Shown: in pieces, positions 1 to 12,050 of the stretch
Layout: every line of letters starts with the position of its first letter
Numbering within the stretch: the first letter of the stretch is position 1
DNA from: Macrobrachium rosenbergii
Taxonomy: Eukaryota; Arthropoda; Malacostraca; Decapoda; Palaemonidae
Assembly: GCF_040412425.1 (NCBI RefSeq)
Contig: NC_089744.1
Coordinates: 28,465,001-28,529,000 of the forward strand
DNA length: 64,000 nt
Direction of reading: 5' to 3'
The notes under the pieces: model-generated
Databases searched by the model: none
What the model was told of the DNA's origin: nothing
What the model saw: the letters and a program-made list of their open reading frames with translations, nothing else
Translations under genes and position numbers: made by a program

Positions 1-981
1 GAGGTTTGATATACCATCATAGTTCACTGTGCATGCTTCAACACAATCCTTTAAGATACTACCAATGTTTTCACACACATTAAGGTCAGGGGAGCTACCT
101 GGAAATACACTTGACGAGAAGAAGTCGATACCACCGTTTCAAAGCAGCTCCTGTGTCTGAAGAGCCTTGAAACATGGTGCCTTATCATGCAAAAATGTGA
201 CTTCTTCAACAGATAACACATTTTCAGGATCTTTGAGGAAAGGAAATACTCCACCAGTAAGCACAGTTTCTCTGAAGTATTTGCCATTCCATGATTGTCC
301 TTTTTCTTTGATGATCTACATTAACCGTTTGGCTGTGAAACAGAGAAAAATTCCCAAACATTCATGAAATTTCACAACTTGGCAATAGCGCACATCATCG
401 CTGATATCATCCAACTTTGCAGCCCAAATGATGTCATTTGTATGATTTTGCTTCCTGACTGTGTAAATGAAGAATTCACCTGATGCGGCAACATGAAGAA
501 AGTCAGCTTCATTCCAATCTTTAAGAAATGAACCACAAAACCATGCACAGTCTTCTCTCTATCGCTGAGTGATGTTGGGCTTGCTGATAACATGAAATGG
601 CTTGATACCAGATTTTTTCAACTCACAATATACAGCACTATAACTTCTCTTCTTTCCCCTTTTTGTTTCTAGTTCAAGCACCAATTTACGTAAAGACTTT
701 CTTGGTCTACCCACTGCCTCAGCTATGATGTCTTTTGACTCCTGAGAAAGGACTTCAGGCCTTCCAAGATTCTCAATCTTTTTGCGATGACAGTCATATG
801 GATTTTTGTTCCAGTTTCTTTTAACAAAGGTTTCATCTCTTTTAATGTATTTAGCTATCCATGAACGTGAAATGAAGGATGCGCCAGCATCCCTGGCCTC
901 TCTGAAGGTTTTAGCCCGGATTCGGTCAATCCATCTGATTTCCTCCGAGTCGTTAGCCATGGCTGTATCTGACCCCGTCAC
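1..981 (-). pseudogene. Tc1/mariner-like transposase pseudogene
   Basis: One continuous minus-strand frame runs from the ATG at 981 to the window edge with three in-frame stops (559-561, 316-318, 139-141) and no frameshift. The N-terminal 140 codons look like the helix-turn-helix DNA-binding half, with a GRP motif (LGRPEVLS). The catalytic half has HDKAPCFKA (second Asp codon at 184-186) and SPDLNVCEN (Glu codon at 70-72), separated by 37 residues, so the spacing is DD37E. The first catalytic Asp is expected in AASxEFFIY; the codon at 478-480 encodes Gly. Stops plus loss of a catalytic Asp mean it is inactive. Family assignment rests on motifs; a search with the conceptual translation would settle the clade. 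Confidence 0.85.
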
Positions 982-1123
982 TCAGTCTGAAAATACAAGA
1001 AATGTAAAATGAAAACTAGCTTAATATAAACTTAAAATAATGTACTTGGAGATAGGCTATAGCAGAAACTTCATAACTTTCCATTTGTTCTGTGGTGGGG
1101 GGGGCTCTAATTTCGAAACACCC

Positions 1124-1125
<2 letters not shown>
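1..1125 (-). mobile_element. Tc1/mariner-superfamily DNA transposon, DD37E type, left part outside window
   Basis: Cut-and-paste DNA transposon carrying the transposase pseudogene at 1-981. Read on the minus strand, the element seems to begin at 1125: after the TA at 1126-1127 the sequence starts CCGGGTGTTTCGAAATTAG, which resembles the terminal inverted repeats of Tc1/mariner elements that sit next to a duplicated TA. The other end lies outside the window, so the inverted repeat cannot be paired. The element abuts a long (TA)n tract, consistent with insertion at TA. The terminal boundary is inferred; the transposase homology is clear. Confidence 0.7.

Positions 1126-1210
<85 letters not shown>
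1126..1210. repeat. (TA)n microsatellite
   Basis: About 42 uninterrupted TA units directly joined to the end of the DNA transposon. It is read-through open in several frames as YIYI, which is not coding. Confidence 0.97.
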
Positions 1211-1212
<2 letters not shown>

Positions 1213-1439
1213 AAAGCAAGGGTAGGCGACGACCAGCAAGACACATCAATGAAGTGGGGGCGACCAGGAAGCCAGTTTACTCTAACATATTTCTTCATTT
1301 CCAGCGTTTCGTAATAATTTCTCTATTACATCATCAGGGATCTGTTGAATAATGAACAAATTACTTAAAAAGTTACTGTAAAAGCTTTATAAACCATAAG
1401 AAAAATAAAAATAAAATTCACCAAATACAATACAGCTAA
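1211..1439. other. Unassigned sequence between (TA)n and Penelope-like fragment
   Basis: No coding homology was recognised here. Short AT-rich stretch that may be upstream remnants of the Penelope-like element, whose readable frame opens at 1440 after a TAA at 1437-1439. Confidence 0.5.
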
Positions 1440-3271
<1,832 letters not shown>

Positions 3272-3333
<62 letters not shown>

Positions 3334-3344
3334 ATATATATTTG

Positions 3345-3400
<56 letters not shown>
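3272..3400. repeat. (CT)n followed by (TA)n
   Basis: About 28 CT units (3272-3328) and, after an 18-bp spacer, about 27 TA units (3347-3400) immediately left of the first LTR retrotransposon. Confidence 0.95.
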
Positions 3401-3404
<4 letters not shown>

Positions 3405-3406
3405 AT

Positions 3407-4599
3407 TGTTAAAGACTTCCGTGGCGGAATGTATAGGAATCTGTACTAAATCTAGCCTTGAAAAGGAAACCCGCTCAGAGGGTCGTAAACAGCAAAAGCA
3501 ACAGCATTAAACAATATGCAAAGAAAAAGTTACATTATGGGAAGGTTGCCAAGTGAAAATCTGGGTTATAACAAACACTATATTTTACATTGACAAGCAA
3601 ACCTCACTAATGGAATATGGAATAACACAGCACATCGGCAAGGAGTTACTCTTACAAAACGCAATCAAGTTCTCCCCCGCAGGGTTATCTGAATAGACCA
3701 ATTGCAAGTGCACTTTTCAACAATCAGCAATTGAAAATATGTCTGCCAAGTTTGGCAAACTGCTCCTGGTGAGATTGGGGCACCAAGGGACGAAGGGGTT
3801 GAAAGACACTATGATAGCAATTATCTCGAAATAGAATAATTCCAGGTAAGGCGTCTAGCAAAATACTATCTCTCTCAACAAATCTTAAAGCACAAGCTAG
3901 AGGGTATGGCATTTAATCTACTCACTTCAAGCAAAGGGACTGAATTATAATTTGCACTGTTCAGGGAACACACACTGATTAGCTAATAACTGGTTGAGCG
4001 AAGCTGAGAAATTGACGAGTGGAAAATTACGAGAGACGTAAAAAATTGAGTCATAGAAAAGAAACTGGCAAGCACTTCCTTCCGTAGACCTACTGGGCTT
4101 TGCTTTCATGTGTTGTATACAATATTCTGCGTTGAAGAGATCTGAGTTTCCCTTTGTTAAAAGTGTTGGCCACAAGGGGAGAGATGTTGGCAGGGTGAAA
4201 GGTGAGTCTCAAGACAGGCAAAGATCAGCTGTCTCTCTACTGTTGGTGCTTGGAGTGACCAGCATGGAATGACTAAAGATTTTGGCGCCAGGGTGCTTAC
4301 CAGGCCTCTGAATTTGCCTGGGGTATGCCAGCTTCGATGAATGCCTTGGATCTGTGGACAGAAATGTTTTGCCAGTACAAAGAGATTAATTCTAAGGATT
4401 AAGAAGGGCAGCAAGCTATTAATGACTAGGTGTATTCCCTAGTGAGTGATTCTAAAGTTTATCTGGAACCCAACAGCGAGCCACACCTCGAGATGCCACA
4501 GTTTCCAGCAGTCTCTGTGGCGCTGACGGGGGTGTCTACTAAATTTGAAATTTTCCCTTAACAACGAAGAGAGATCAAGACGGTAGCGAACAAAATTCA
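3407..4599 (-). repeat. 3' LTR of first LTR element
   Basis: On the plus strand it starts TGTTAAAG at 3407 and ends AAAATTCA at 4599, so it has TG...CA termini. Positions 3739-4599 align with 12051-12918. Its first 330 bp have no counterpart in the right copy but are recognisably related to the LTRs of the second element near 38.7 and 45.1 kb, for example around CCAAGTGAAAAT. The 5' limit is inferred from that relationship. Confidence 0.85.
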
Positions 4600-4617
4600 T
4601 AAAAGCTCCCCCTTTAA
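4600..4617 (-). promoter_or_regulatory. Polypurine tract of first LTR element
   Basis: Read on the minus strand, AAAGGGGGAGCTTT lies directly upstream of the 3' LTR (TGAATTTTG). It is the expected plus-strand DNA priming site. The same AAAGGGGGAGCTT tract precedes the 3' LTR of the second element at 39999-40016. Confidence 0.8.
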
Positions 4618-5280
4618 GCAGACATTCCACTCATTTTCGGGCATGAAGGTCTGCACTAGCGAGCCACCTGACTCAGTTATATTAATTACTTTCCCTAAAT
4701 AGGTTTTTTGCCCATGCAATGAGAATAGACTAAGATGATCCTTAACTTCCTACAGGGAGGTGTGAGCTTACTAGCTCTAGGGTGTCTGCGGGTATTTAGC
4801 TGGCTGTCTCTGACGACAGTCAAAATTTACTCTTAGCAAAGTCTTAGAATTAAAGTTGCACATTATCACTAACATTACATGTGGGTTGGCTGCCACAGCA
4901 CCAACTCAACTGACAATTATCTAACTACATGCAGATTAAAACATGAGTTCCTTACTCTATGACATGCAAAATATTTTAAATGAAAAATGCATCACCATGT
5001 ATTACCAGAAGGCAACAGAAATGTGAGGGTGGCTAAGACATGTCCTTCAGCTTGCTGGGCTAGAGAACAGTTTTAACTCACTATACTTTACTTAGGCTCA
5101 GCACAACTTATATGATAGGTACCTGGGCATACTTCGCTGGTTAAGGTGCCACAAATACTCTGCTGGATGAGGCACTATGCCAAGAGTGCTAAGGAGCTTG
5201 GTAGCTCTAATACACAGGTCACATGTATGAATTAACTACAGGCTGCTACTAATATTTACAAAGTCTTGTAGGTAGACTTA
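4618..5280 (-). other. 3' untranslated internal sequence of first LTR element
   Basis: Lies between RNase H and the polypurine tract. No integrase or envelope-like coding sequence can be read here on the minus strand. This matters because a standard Ty3-type element would have integrase in this place. Confidence 0.65.
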
Positions 5281-5720
5281 GTGCCAAGAGATCACATCAG
5301 CTACCTTATTATAAGTACCTTTGATGCGTTGGATCATCTAACTGTAATAATCTTGGGGATCAAGGCACCACCACATTAGCTTTTTATTCTGGTTTCTGAA
5401 GATGGTTAGACAGACCAGCAGATTGTGATCTGTCAAGACTGTCAGAGAGTACTTATGGTCCACGTGATAGGACTCAAAATGCTTCATAGCAAGGACCAAC
5501 CCCAGGCATTCCTTCTTGACAGTACCGTGCCTTGTCTATGAAGGGTTCAGCTTTTAGGAGTAGTGTGCAGCAGGGTGGCACAGATGATACTTCTCTTGGA
5601 ACATGACCGATCCTACATCTATGTCGCTGGCATCTACCGCCAGGTAGAACAGCCAGTCGTAATCCGGGGTCCTTAGCACAGGTTTACTGATCAGGACTCT
5701 TTTGAGGTGATCATATGCTT
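5280..5720 (-). pseudogene. RNase H domain of pol, degenerate
   Basis: Minus-strand translation shows the Ty3-type RNase H start LFYLAVDASDIDVGSVMFQE with the first catalytic Asp. After stops and shifts it continues with KECLGLVLAMKHFE (catalytic Glu), LTVLTDHNLL (catalytic Asp) and a late IKGTYNKVADVIS segment. Stops interrupt the frame, so no product is expected. It follows the reverse transcriptase directly. Confidence 0.8.
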
Positions 5721-6731
5721 TCTTGCACTCAGGGGTGCAGTGGAATGGCTGGTTCCCTTTGAACAGATTGGTTATGGGGATGGCTGCTTCCAAGAAGTTC
5801 GGCATAACGCGCCGGAAGTACTGTACCATCCCCAAGAACCTTTGCACACCCTTCTTTACGGTTGGGTAAGGCATCTCCCTGATGGCCTGGATGTTGGCAT
5901 CCACTGGCATCAATTTGCCATTGCCAACAACGTGACCCAGATAAGTACTCTCTGCCACCCCGAATTGGCATTTCTTCAGGTTGACCAACAGGTTAGCCTT
6001 TTGTAGTGCTGATAAAACATTTGCCAGGATACTAAGGTGCTTCTCCTAGGTCTTACAGTAGATGACAATGTCATCTAGGTAGACCACACAGTTAGGGATG
6101 CTGGCCAGCACTTGGTTTATGAGCAGCTGGAAGCAGCTTTGGGCATTCTTTAGCCGAATGGCATGACCCTACACTGTTAGTGACCTGATGGAGTTGAAAA
6201 TGCTGTTAGGGGCCTACATTCCTGCAACAGCAGCACCTGCTAGTACCCTTTTTCTAGGTCAATTTTGCTTAGGAAGGGGCCTGACCCAGGCTGTCTAGGC
6301 AGACCTCGATGTGGGGTATCAGATACGGCTTGGGCTTTGTCACCTCATTCAGTTTCCTGAAATCAATGCAGAGCTGATCTCCACCACCTTCCTTTGGTAC
6401 TAACACCATGGGGAGGACCAGGGACTTCAACTTGCCTCTATTAAGCCCAAATACAGCTGGAGCTGGATCTGTGCCTGTATCTGTGCAGTGCACTGTAGAT
6501 TCACCTTATAGTAACCCTGCACTATAGGACAGGTTGAATCTTCAAGGCAGATGGAATGCTTGCCACCAAGATACATCCCAAACGGTCTTGTGTCACTTGC
6601 GGATACTGGTAGAGGAGGGTTCTTATGTCCCTTCGTGTGGCTTTGTCGAGTTCCAGAGTGATGTACGAGATGTTTTCCAAGACCTGCAAATTCTTATCTG
6701 GAGTGTGGGCCTTCCCAATGTAGCCTATCAT
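5720..6731 (-). pseudogene. Ty3-type reverse transcriptase of pol, degenerate
   Basis: Minus-strand pieces in order: a pre-RT segment with YQYPQVTQDRLG (ORF 6522-6731), LPMVLVPKEGGGDQLCIDFR and KLNEVTKP (6269-6493), an intact VVYLDDIVIY catalytic box with YLDD at 6070-6081, and NLKKCQFGVAESTYLGHVV with FLGMVQYFRRVMPNF (thumb and connection, 5554-5988). The polymerase box itself survives, but the region between about 6270 and 6000 is broken by stops and shifts. The sequence type is Ty3/gypsy (YLDD, LGHVV), not Ty1/copia. Confidence 0.87.
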
Positions 6732-6799
6732 CAGTCACAAGGATTGAGCATCTGGAGGAGCCGTCTCTGTGGTGGCTCATGTTCTGTACGGCTTGAGCA

Positions 6800-7950
6800 A
6801 ATTAATATGGAGCCACTTCACTCTCCTCTTGCCACATTCCACTAAGTAATTTAAATGGCCCTTTTTCCCTAAGATCTCATGGGGGTCAGGAAACTGGGTT
6901 TAGAGGGGGCATGTTGCTCCCATTCAAAGTACTAGCACCTGTTCCCTTATCTTGAAGCTCCTGGTCCTGGCTTCCTTGTCCAGGCGCAGTTTAACTCACT
7001 CTTGGAAAGCCGCTTAGTGGGTTTGAGCCACTCCCCCAGGCTACCCTGAGGTTTTTCTGGATGTTTGGCAAGTCTTCTCTTTCTCGGGGTTCGCCCAAGC
7101 CTCATATAGAATGTCGAAGGACCCCCTAGTTGAATGAGCGAATAGGAGCTTGAAGGGGCTATAGCCCAGGGTCTCAGATGGTGTCGCCGGATTGTGAACA
7201 GGGCATAGGGCAGGTTTTCTTCCCAACTGGCTCCACTCTCTTGCTCCAGCTTGGAGAGCACAGTGCCGAGCAACTGATGAAATCATTCAATCATACCCTG
7301 ACTCCGGATGATAGGGTGTAGAGTGGAGGTGGGTAATACCATGGCTGGCCATGCTGTTTCTGAACTCCTTCAACATGAAATGCCTTCTCTGATTGCTCTG
7401 GATGGTGGCAGGGAAGCCAAAACGGCAGAAGAAGTGGAGTAGAGCTTATATGCATTCTTGGAACTGGTGCTTCGTATGGATTAGCCTTGAGATATCGAGT
7501 AAATAGATCGATGATGGTGAGGATGTGGGAGTTCCCAGATTTTGAAGTGTTGAGTCCCTCCGGCACATAGTAGTCTATGACTACAGCTTGGAAGGGGACG
7601 CCAATGGACAGAGTGTTTTGTATGGGTGCTCTTGGGATTACCACATTGGGTTTTCCGGTGAGCTGACATTAGGGGCAAGAAGCAACATAGGCTCTGACTG
7701 CCTTCTGCCACCCTGGCCAACAGAACTTGCCCTCCAGCAGCTCTGTAGTGTGGGAGACACCAAAGTGCCCTCCAAGTCCATCGTGGGTTAGTTGAAGTAC
7801 ATGGGTTTGCAATTACTTCAGCACTACCACCAATCGGTGTAGGATGTGTGCTGGCTCCTCCAGTCCTTGGGTTAACCTGTATAGAACCTCATCCTCGAGA
7901 GTGTAGCCATCTTGCGTCAAATCCCTTACTTCTTCTATATTGGTTAGAGC
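6800..7950 (-). pseudogene. Retroviral-type integrase of pol, degenerate, located upstream of RT
   Basis: The N-terminal zinc-binding module is readable as LTHDGLGGHFG ... FCWPGWQKAV ... VASCPxCQLTGKPN, with a stop inside the CxxC pair. The core follows: VVIDYYVPEGLNTSKSG and ILTIIDLFTRY hold the first Asp. The second Asp segment reads IQSNQRRHFMLKEF, where Asp-Gln-Gly is expected, so the catalytic Asp is replaced by Asn and the Gly by Arg. The glutamate region is STPYHPESG, then a frameshift. ATPSETLGYSPFKLLFAHST and a GPF-like module (GPFKLLSGMW) mark the C-terminal part. It lies between protease and reverse transcriptase, which sets this element apart from standard Ty3 order. Confidence 0.85.
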
Positions 7951-8310
7951 TTCTTCCCTCATAGGGAGGAGGTCGCCGTCTTCGTTCTGGGGAGCAATAA
8001 GCTGTGATCTGTTCAATTCTGGCACTTTGGCATCTGCGCCAGTTACCTGAAAAGTGGATGCCCCTCCAGAGGGTTCTGAGTCCTGAGATTCTGTGGTTTC
8101 TTCTCGCAACTATGGTACGTCTTCCAGCCCGACTTCTTGGTGCTCTGGTTCCTCCTCCGGGATGGATGTCTCTGTGCTTGTCATGCGGCGCAGGGGCACG
8201 TCTTGCAGCTCACCCCAAAGGAGATATCTGCCTAGTAAGAAGTGGCACCTTGGCTTTATGGAGCTCACCATGCCCAAGTGATGCTCCGTGGTGCCCCTAG
8301 GTGTAATCAC
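7813..8310 (-). pseudogene. Protease-integrase linker, acidic
   Basis: Two minus-strand open pieces (8110-8310 and 7813-8109). The second ends in LTQDGYTLEDEVLYRLTQG and ILHRLVVVLK, the usual lead-in to the integrase zinc-binding module. The first is rich in Glu and Thr and has no recognisable domain. Confidence 0.6.
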
Positions 8311-8367
8311 CTGGAGCTGGACAGTTGGAATGTCCAGGGTAGTCCCAGCTACCCAGCTGATGGTCCA

Positions 8368-8560
8368 TCATTCATTCTCTTGAATGGCTGCCCTGGCTGG
8401 CACTTGCTTCCAGGTTATCAGGCTGATGTCTGCCCCCTTATCCACCACAGTGGGCAGTTCCTCAGGTGGGGAGGACCCATCGAGGGGTGCCAATGAGACC
8501 ACTTGGGAGTTGGACCACTCCTTGGGTGTCATGGCACTCGAAATTAGTGTGCTTTGGGAA
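8368..8560 (-). pseudogene. Retropepsin-like protease, degenerate
   Basis: The minus-strand frame contains ELPTVVDKGADISLI. The aspartic protease active-site motif is expected as D-[ST]-G-A; here the middle residue is Lys (DKGA), so activity is doubtful even before the downstream stop at 8368. Position between the zinc knuckle and integrase fits pol order. Confidence 0.7.
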
Positions 8561-8579
8561 AGCCACGAATCCGGCTCTC

Positions 8580-9409
8580 CAATGACCTGAACCGCCGCAG
8601 TCTTTGCAGTGACCTCTCTCTGGGGCCTTACCAGCTGCAGCATCCTTGGGTAGTGAGGCTGGTTTTGAGGTAGAGGGAGTGGATCTCTGGGAGCCCCTTG
8701 GTTTCTGATAGGGCTTGGAGGAGTAATGAGAGGGATGCTTCTTGGTAGCTCCACCTTTAAGGTTACACCCCAACTCTAAATGGCCCACCTTTCGGCAGTG
8801 GGTGCATACAGGAGGTTTGGCGGGTGGCCCGTTCTTCAGTCAGGCTGGCACTGTTGGATGACCAGGCAGCACTATGCACCTGTTAGGCATACTTGAAGAA
8901 GGATGGTAGGTCTCCCCTATGGCAGCATTCCTCAAATGTCTTGGGCTGCTATCATTTATGCCCATGGCTAGGGAACCCGGCACATACTGGAAGAAATCCT
9001 CCAGCTGTATGCAGTTTCACAGGTCCTCAAAGTCCGTGCACTCCAGGGCAATGAGCCATTGCTTGTAAGCCCTGTTCTTGTGGTAGGCCCAGTCTGACCA
9101 AGTTTGACTGATTTCCTTTGGAAGAGTTCGCCAACGCTGTCACTGGCTTTCGGGTGTTACTTCGTAGGCCTTCAGTAAGGCTCTGTGAACCAACCCAAGG
9201 TTTCCCTTGGCACCATTGTCAAGAGCACAAAAGGCATCCCAACCCTTACGTTCCATGTGTATAGCTAAAAACAGGGCTGTTTCCACCTCACTGATGAGGT
9301 AATTCTCAAAGAGAGCTTCCACCTCATCCATCCAAGCCTCTGGCTCTTCGTCATTCCATTTAGGAATGAGTGTATTGATGCTAGGAATGTTGGACTGGGG
9401 CGGAGCCAC
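8580..9409 (-). pseudogene. Gag capsid/nucleocapsid region, degenerate
   Basis: Minus-strand pieces: IPKWNDEEPEAWMDEVEALF starts a capsid-like segment (9140-9409), followed after a stop by WRTLPKEISQTWSDWAYHK and LIALECTDFEDLCNCIQLED. The nucleocapsid follows: VCTHCRKVGHLELGC near 8776-8815 is a CX2CX4HX4C zinc knuckle, and HCKDCGGSGHWRAGF near 8560-8610 keeps CX2CX4H but has Phe for the last Cys. These bind RNA in Gag proteins. Confidence 0.8.
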
Positions 9410-9498
9410 AAGGGGCTGTCAGTACAGTGTTGGGCCAGGGCCAAGGCACTGTCATGTCTGGATTTCTCAACCTCAAGTTCCTTTCATGGCGAAATCAT

Positions 9499-9564
<66 letters not shown>

Positions 9565-9777
9565 CTCTTTCTCTTCACTCTCGGCTTACACTTGGGCCAA
9601 GGCTAATTCATACTGACGTTGTTTTTCTCTCTCTTTCCACTCCGCTCTCTTCTGCTCAGTGGCAGTGACCTTCTCCTGAACCCAAGTGGACAGCTGTTCT
9701 CCCTTGAGCCCCATTCCCTGCCCGAAGTCTGGGAAGATTTTGTAGTCTTCAGCCAACATGTTGCTGATGGTTTCCAA
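9410..9777 (-). pseudogene. Gag N-terminal coiled-coil region with expanded (CT)n
   Basis: From the ATG at 9777, 63 codons read METISNMLAEDYKIFPDFGQ and then GEQLSTWVQEKVTATEQK and a charged Glu/Arg/Lys-rich helix, ending at a TAA (9586-9588). In the same frame past the stop comes AESEEKEKQRERERE, encoded by a (GA)n array on this strand (CT on plus, 9499-9560). The dinucleotide array thus lies inside what was a charged coiled-coil coding segment. Confidence 0.65.
9499..9560. repeat. (CT)n microsatellite within gag
   Basis: About 31 CT units. On the minus strand it extends an Arg-Glu-rich frame of gag, then throws the frame out of register with the capsid segment beginning near 9409. Confidence 0.95.
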
Positions 9778-12050
9778 TAGGCTAAGGCTCTAAAACTGTT
9801 GGAGGCTTCAAGTGGGCCATGAAAGCCACTTGCACTGGGATGAAAGTGGCACCCTGCTCTGGACAGAGTGAGAAAAAAAAGTATATCTTAGTTTAACCAG
9901 ACCACTGAGCTGATTAACAGCTCTCCTAGGGCTGGCCCGAAGGATTAGATTTATTTTACGTGGCTAAGAACCGATTGGTTACCTAGCAACGGGACCTACA
10001 GCTTATTGTGGAATCCGAACCACATTATAACGAGAAATGAATTTCTATCACCAGAAACAAATTCCTCTTATTTTTCACTGGCTGGGCAGAGTGAGACTGT
10101 GCAAACCAATTACACATGGTAAAATTCAGTACATGGGCTTACAGTTGGCACCATGCATGATGAGAGAGCACTTGTAATAAGTGACTTTCCATGGAGGTGT
10201 ATCTGTGGATTGATGACACGTGGCTGAACTGGCCTCTACGGTAAGGTGGCACTGTTCATGAGCGTGCCATTGGAAGTTCACATTATTGTGAGAGGTCCTT
10301 GGTGAGCAAAGATGTGGTGACTCATGGACACCCTAGTGACTCATGGTATTATTGTGCTGAGGACACTCAATGCCTAGTAGCACAGGTGTGGATTGTGTAA
10401 AACACAGGGCTCGTGGATGGTACTATTGTGCTGGTGCGTTCCAGAGAACTACAATGTGGTGGGCCGTACAATCAACTGCATGGAAAGGAATGGCACTCTG
10501 CATGAAGCAGAGCACATGCGATGTGAGGAAGCAAAACTGAAGACACCTAAGATGGGTTACTCATGGGCAGTGCACTGGAGTTCAGTGGCACTGCAAGGGA
10601 AAACCCCTTGAGTTTTGCTGGCACCAGTGGGCTGTGAGTTCCGAAGAACTAAAAGGTTGGTGCTCTGTGGTACCCCTATCCGCAGGCCCTGTGGTAAGCA
10701 GTGTTCGTCAACACGCTCAGATGCTGCACTCGGTGTGCTGTTTGCTTGTGTTTCATGCACAAGTCTTGTGAATGCCCACAGTGCGATAAAGTTCGCTCAA
10801 CTGTGGCTGCTTTAACATGCACTCGGACTTGGTCCTGTGATGCAGAAGTTTATTAAGTTTGCCCTTCTGTTCCTTAAAGAAGAGGCTTCAGTACCTGCTC
10901 AGTACACCTAGAGGCGCTTAATGGAATAGCTGTGAAATTTCAAAGATGTAAAATGGACACCTGTGCATAAAATTGTTAAAACCACGACGCATGAAATGAT
11001 TAGAAAATAAAATGGCATACGATGATGTATGAGATGCTATCCCAGGGATTTTATCTAACACATAACCTTGGGTTTCTGACTCTTTCAATATTCAACTATT
11101 GTAACGCAATGGTTGTACTCATATCGAGTGGTATCTCTTCACAATATTTAACAAAGCACGCTTCCCACAGATTGGGTAAAAGAATAGCGTATGATTTGAG
11201 GATATTTGAAATTCTCTCTCTCTCTCTCCTAAAATGAGGGTATGTAGCATATTACTGAATTATGAGAAGGTTGTGTTCTTTAAAATGAAAAATGATTACG
11301 CTCCCAATTTAGATAGACAAATGTCTGTGCTCTGTTCCCACTAACATAAAAGGGAAATTGTGAAGAGGGTTTCCCTAACAGTGATGGTAATTTACTTGTG
11401 CGAAATTCAAAGTAGATATGCATACGAATGAATGAATGACTTCATGTGAGACGTTGTTTACACTTGGACAAAGAATAATACTCTCATGTGCAGGGTGGAG
11501 TGAACGAACTCTAATGGTTATTAATCATGTGTATGAAAATGTACGCATGCATACACGAAAGACAAACAAAAGAAAATCTCCTTTGATCACAGGACACAAA
11601 TTTAAGTACACTGATCTATTCTGTGCAAGTTAAGTACACCCAGACGCTTAGGTAAATGATATGTGGGTAACACAGCTACTGTTCTATGGACTAAAAATTT
11701 TGAAAACCTAGCAAGATTTTCTCTAGAGCAAAACAAAATGGCCCATGGGCCATGCAGTGTTGAGTGAAGTGAAGTGGAACAAGATAGGTTAACTTTCTCC
11801 GAGCGAAATACCAAGGCGTGGTTGGCTACACAAATATGTGGGCAAGTTGCCAACCATGGTATATTCTATGCTTCGTGGTGATGAAATTCCATGGCCCTAA
11901 TCGTTGAGAAATTGTGCACTTTCCTCTCGATATGCATGCACTGAACTCACCTAGCTAATTCCTAACTACTACCTACCTTGGCCAGCTAATTTCATGCAAG
12001 GTCTGCTTCACGCGATGCTCCCTATCTAATTCGCTAACACGTCCCTATTT
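9778..12050 (-). other. Long 5' leader of first LTR element
   Basis: About 2.2 kb between gag start and the truncated 5' LTR, with no convincing coding. The stretch 11640-12000 matches 44460-44770 in the leader of the second element, for example GGTAAATGATAT and CTCACCTAGCTAAT. The expected primer-binding site next to the LTR is missing, lost with the deletion that also truncates the LTR at 12051. A SINE sits at 9873-10084. Confidence 0.65.
9873..10084 (-). mobile_element. tRNA-derived SINE, copy 1, 5'-truncated, inside the LTR element
   Basis: Body matches the other copies from TTTAACCAGACCACTGAGC to the TATCACCAGAAACAAATTCC region. The tRNA-like head present in copies at 26.2 and 37.1 kb is missing. 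CAGAGTGAGA occurs on both sides (9863-9872 and 10085-10094) and is read as the target duplication. The insertion is younger than the host element's leader. Confidence 0.85.

Noticed and set aside
5707..8590. Plus-strand frames over the LTR element (for example 5707-6006, 6534-6845, 8004-8300)
   Set aside because: They are antisense shadows of minus-strand gag-pol, with no motifs of their own.
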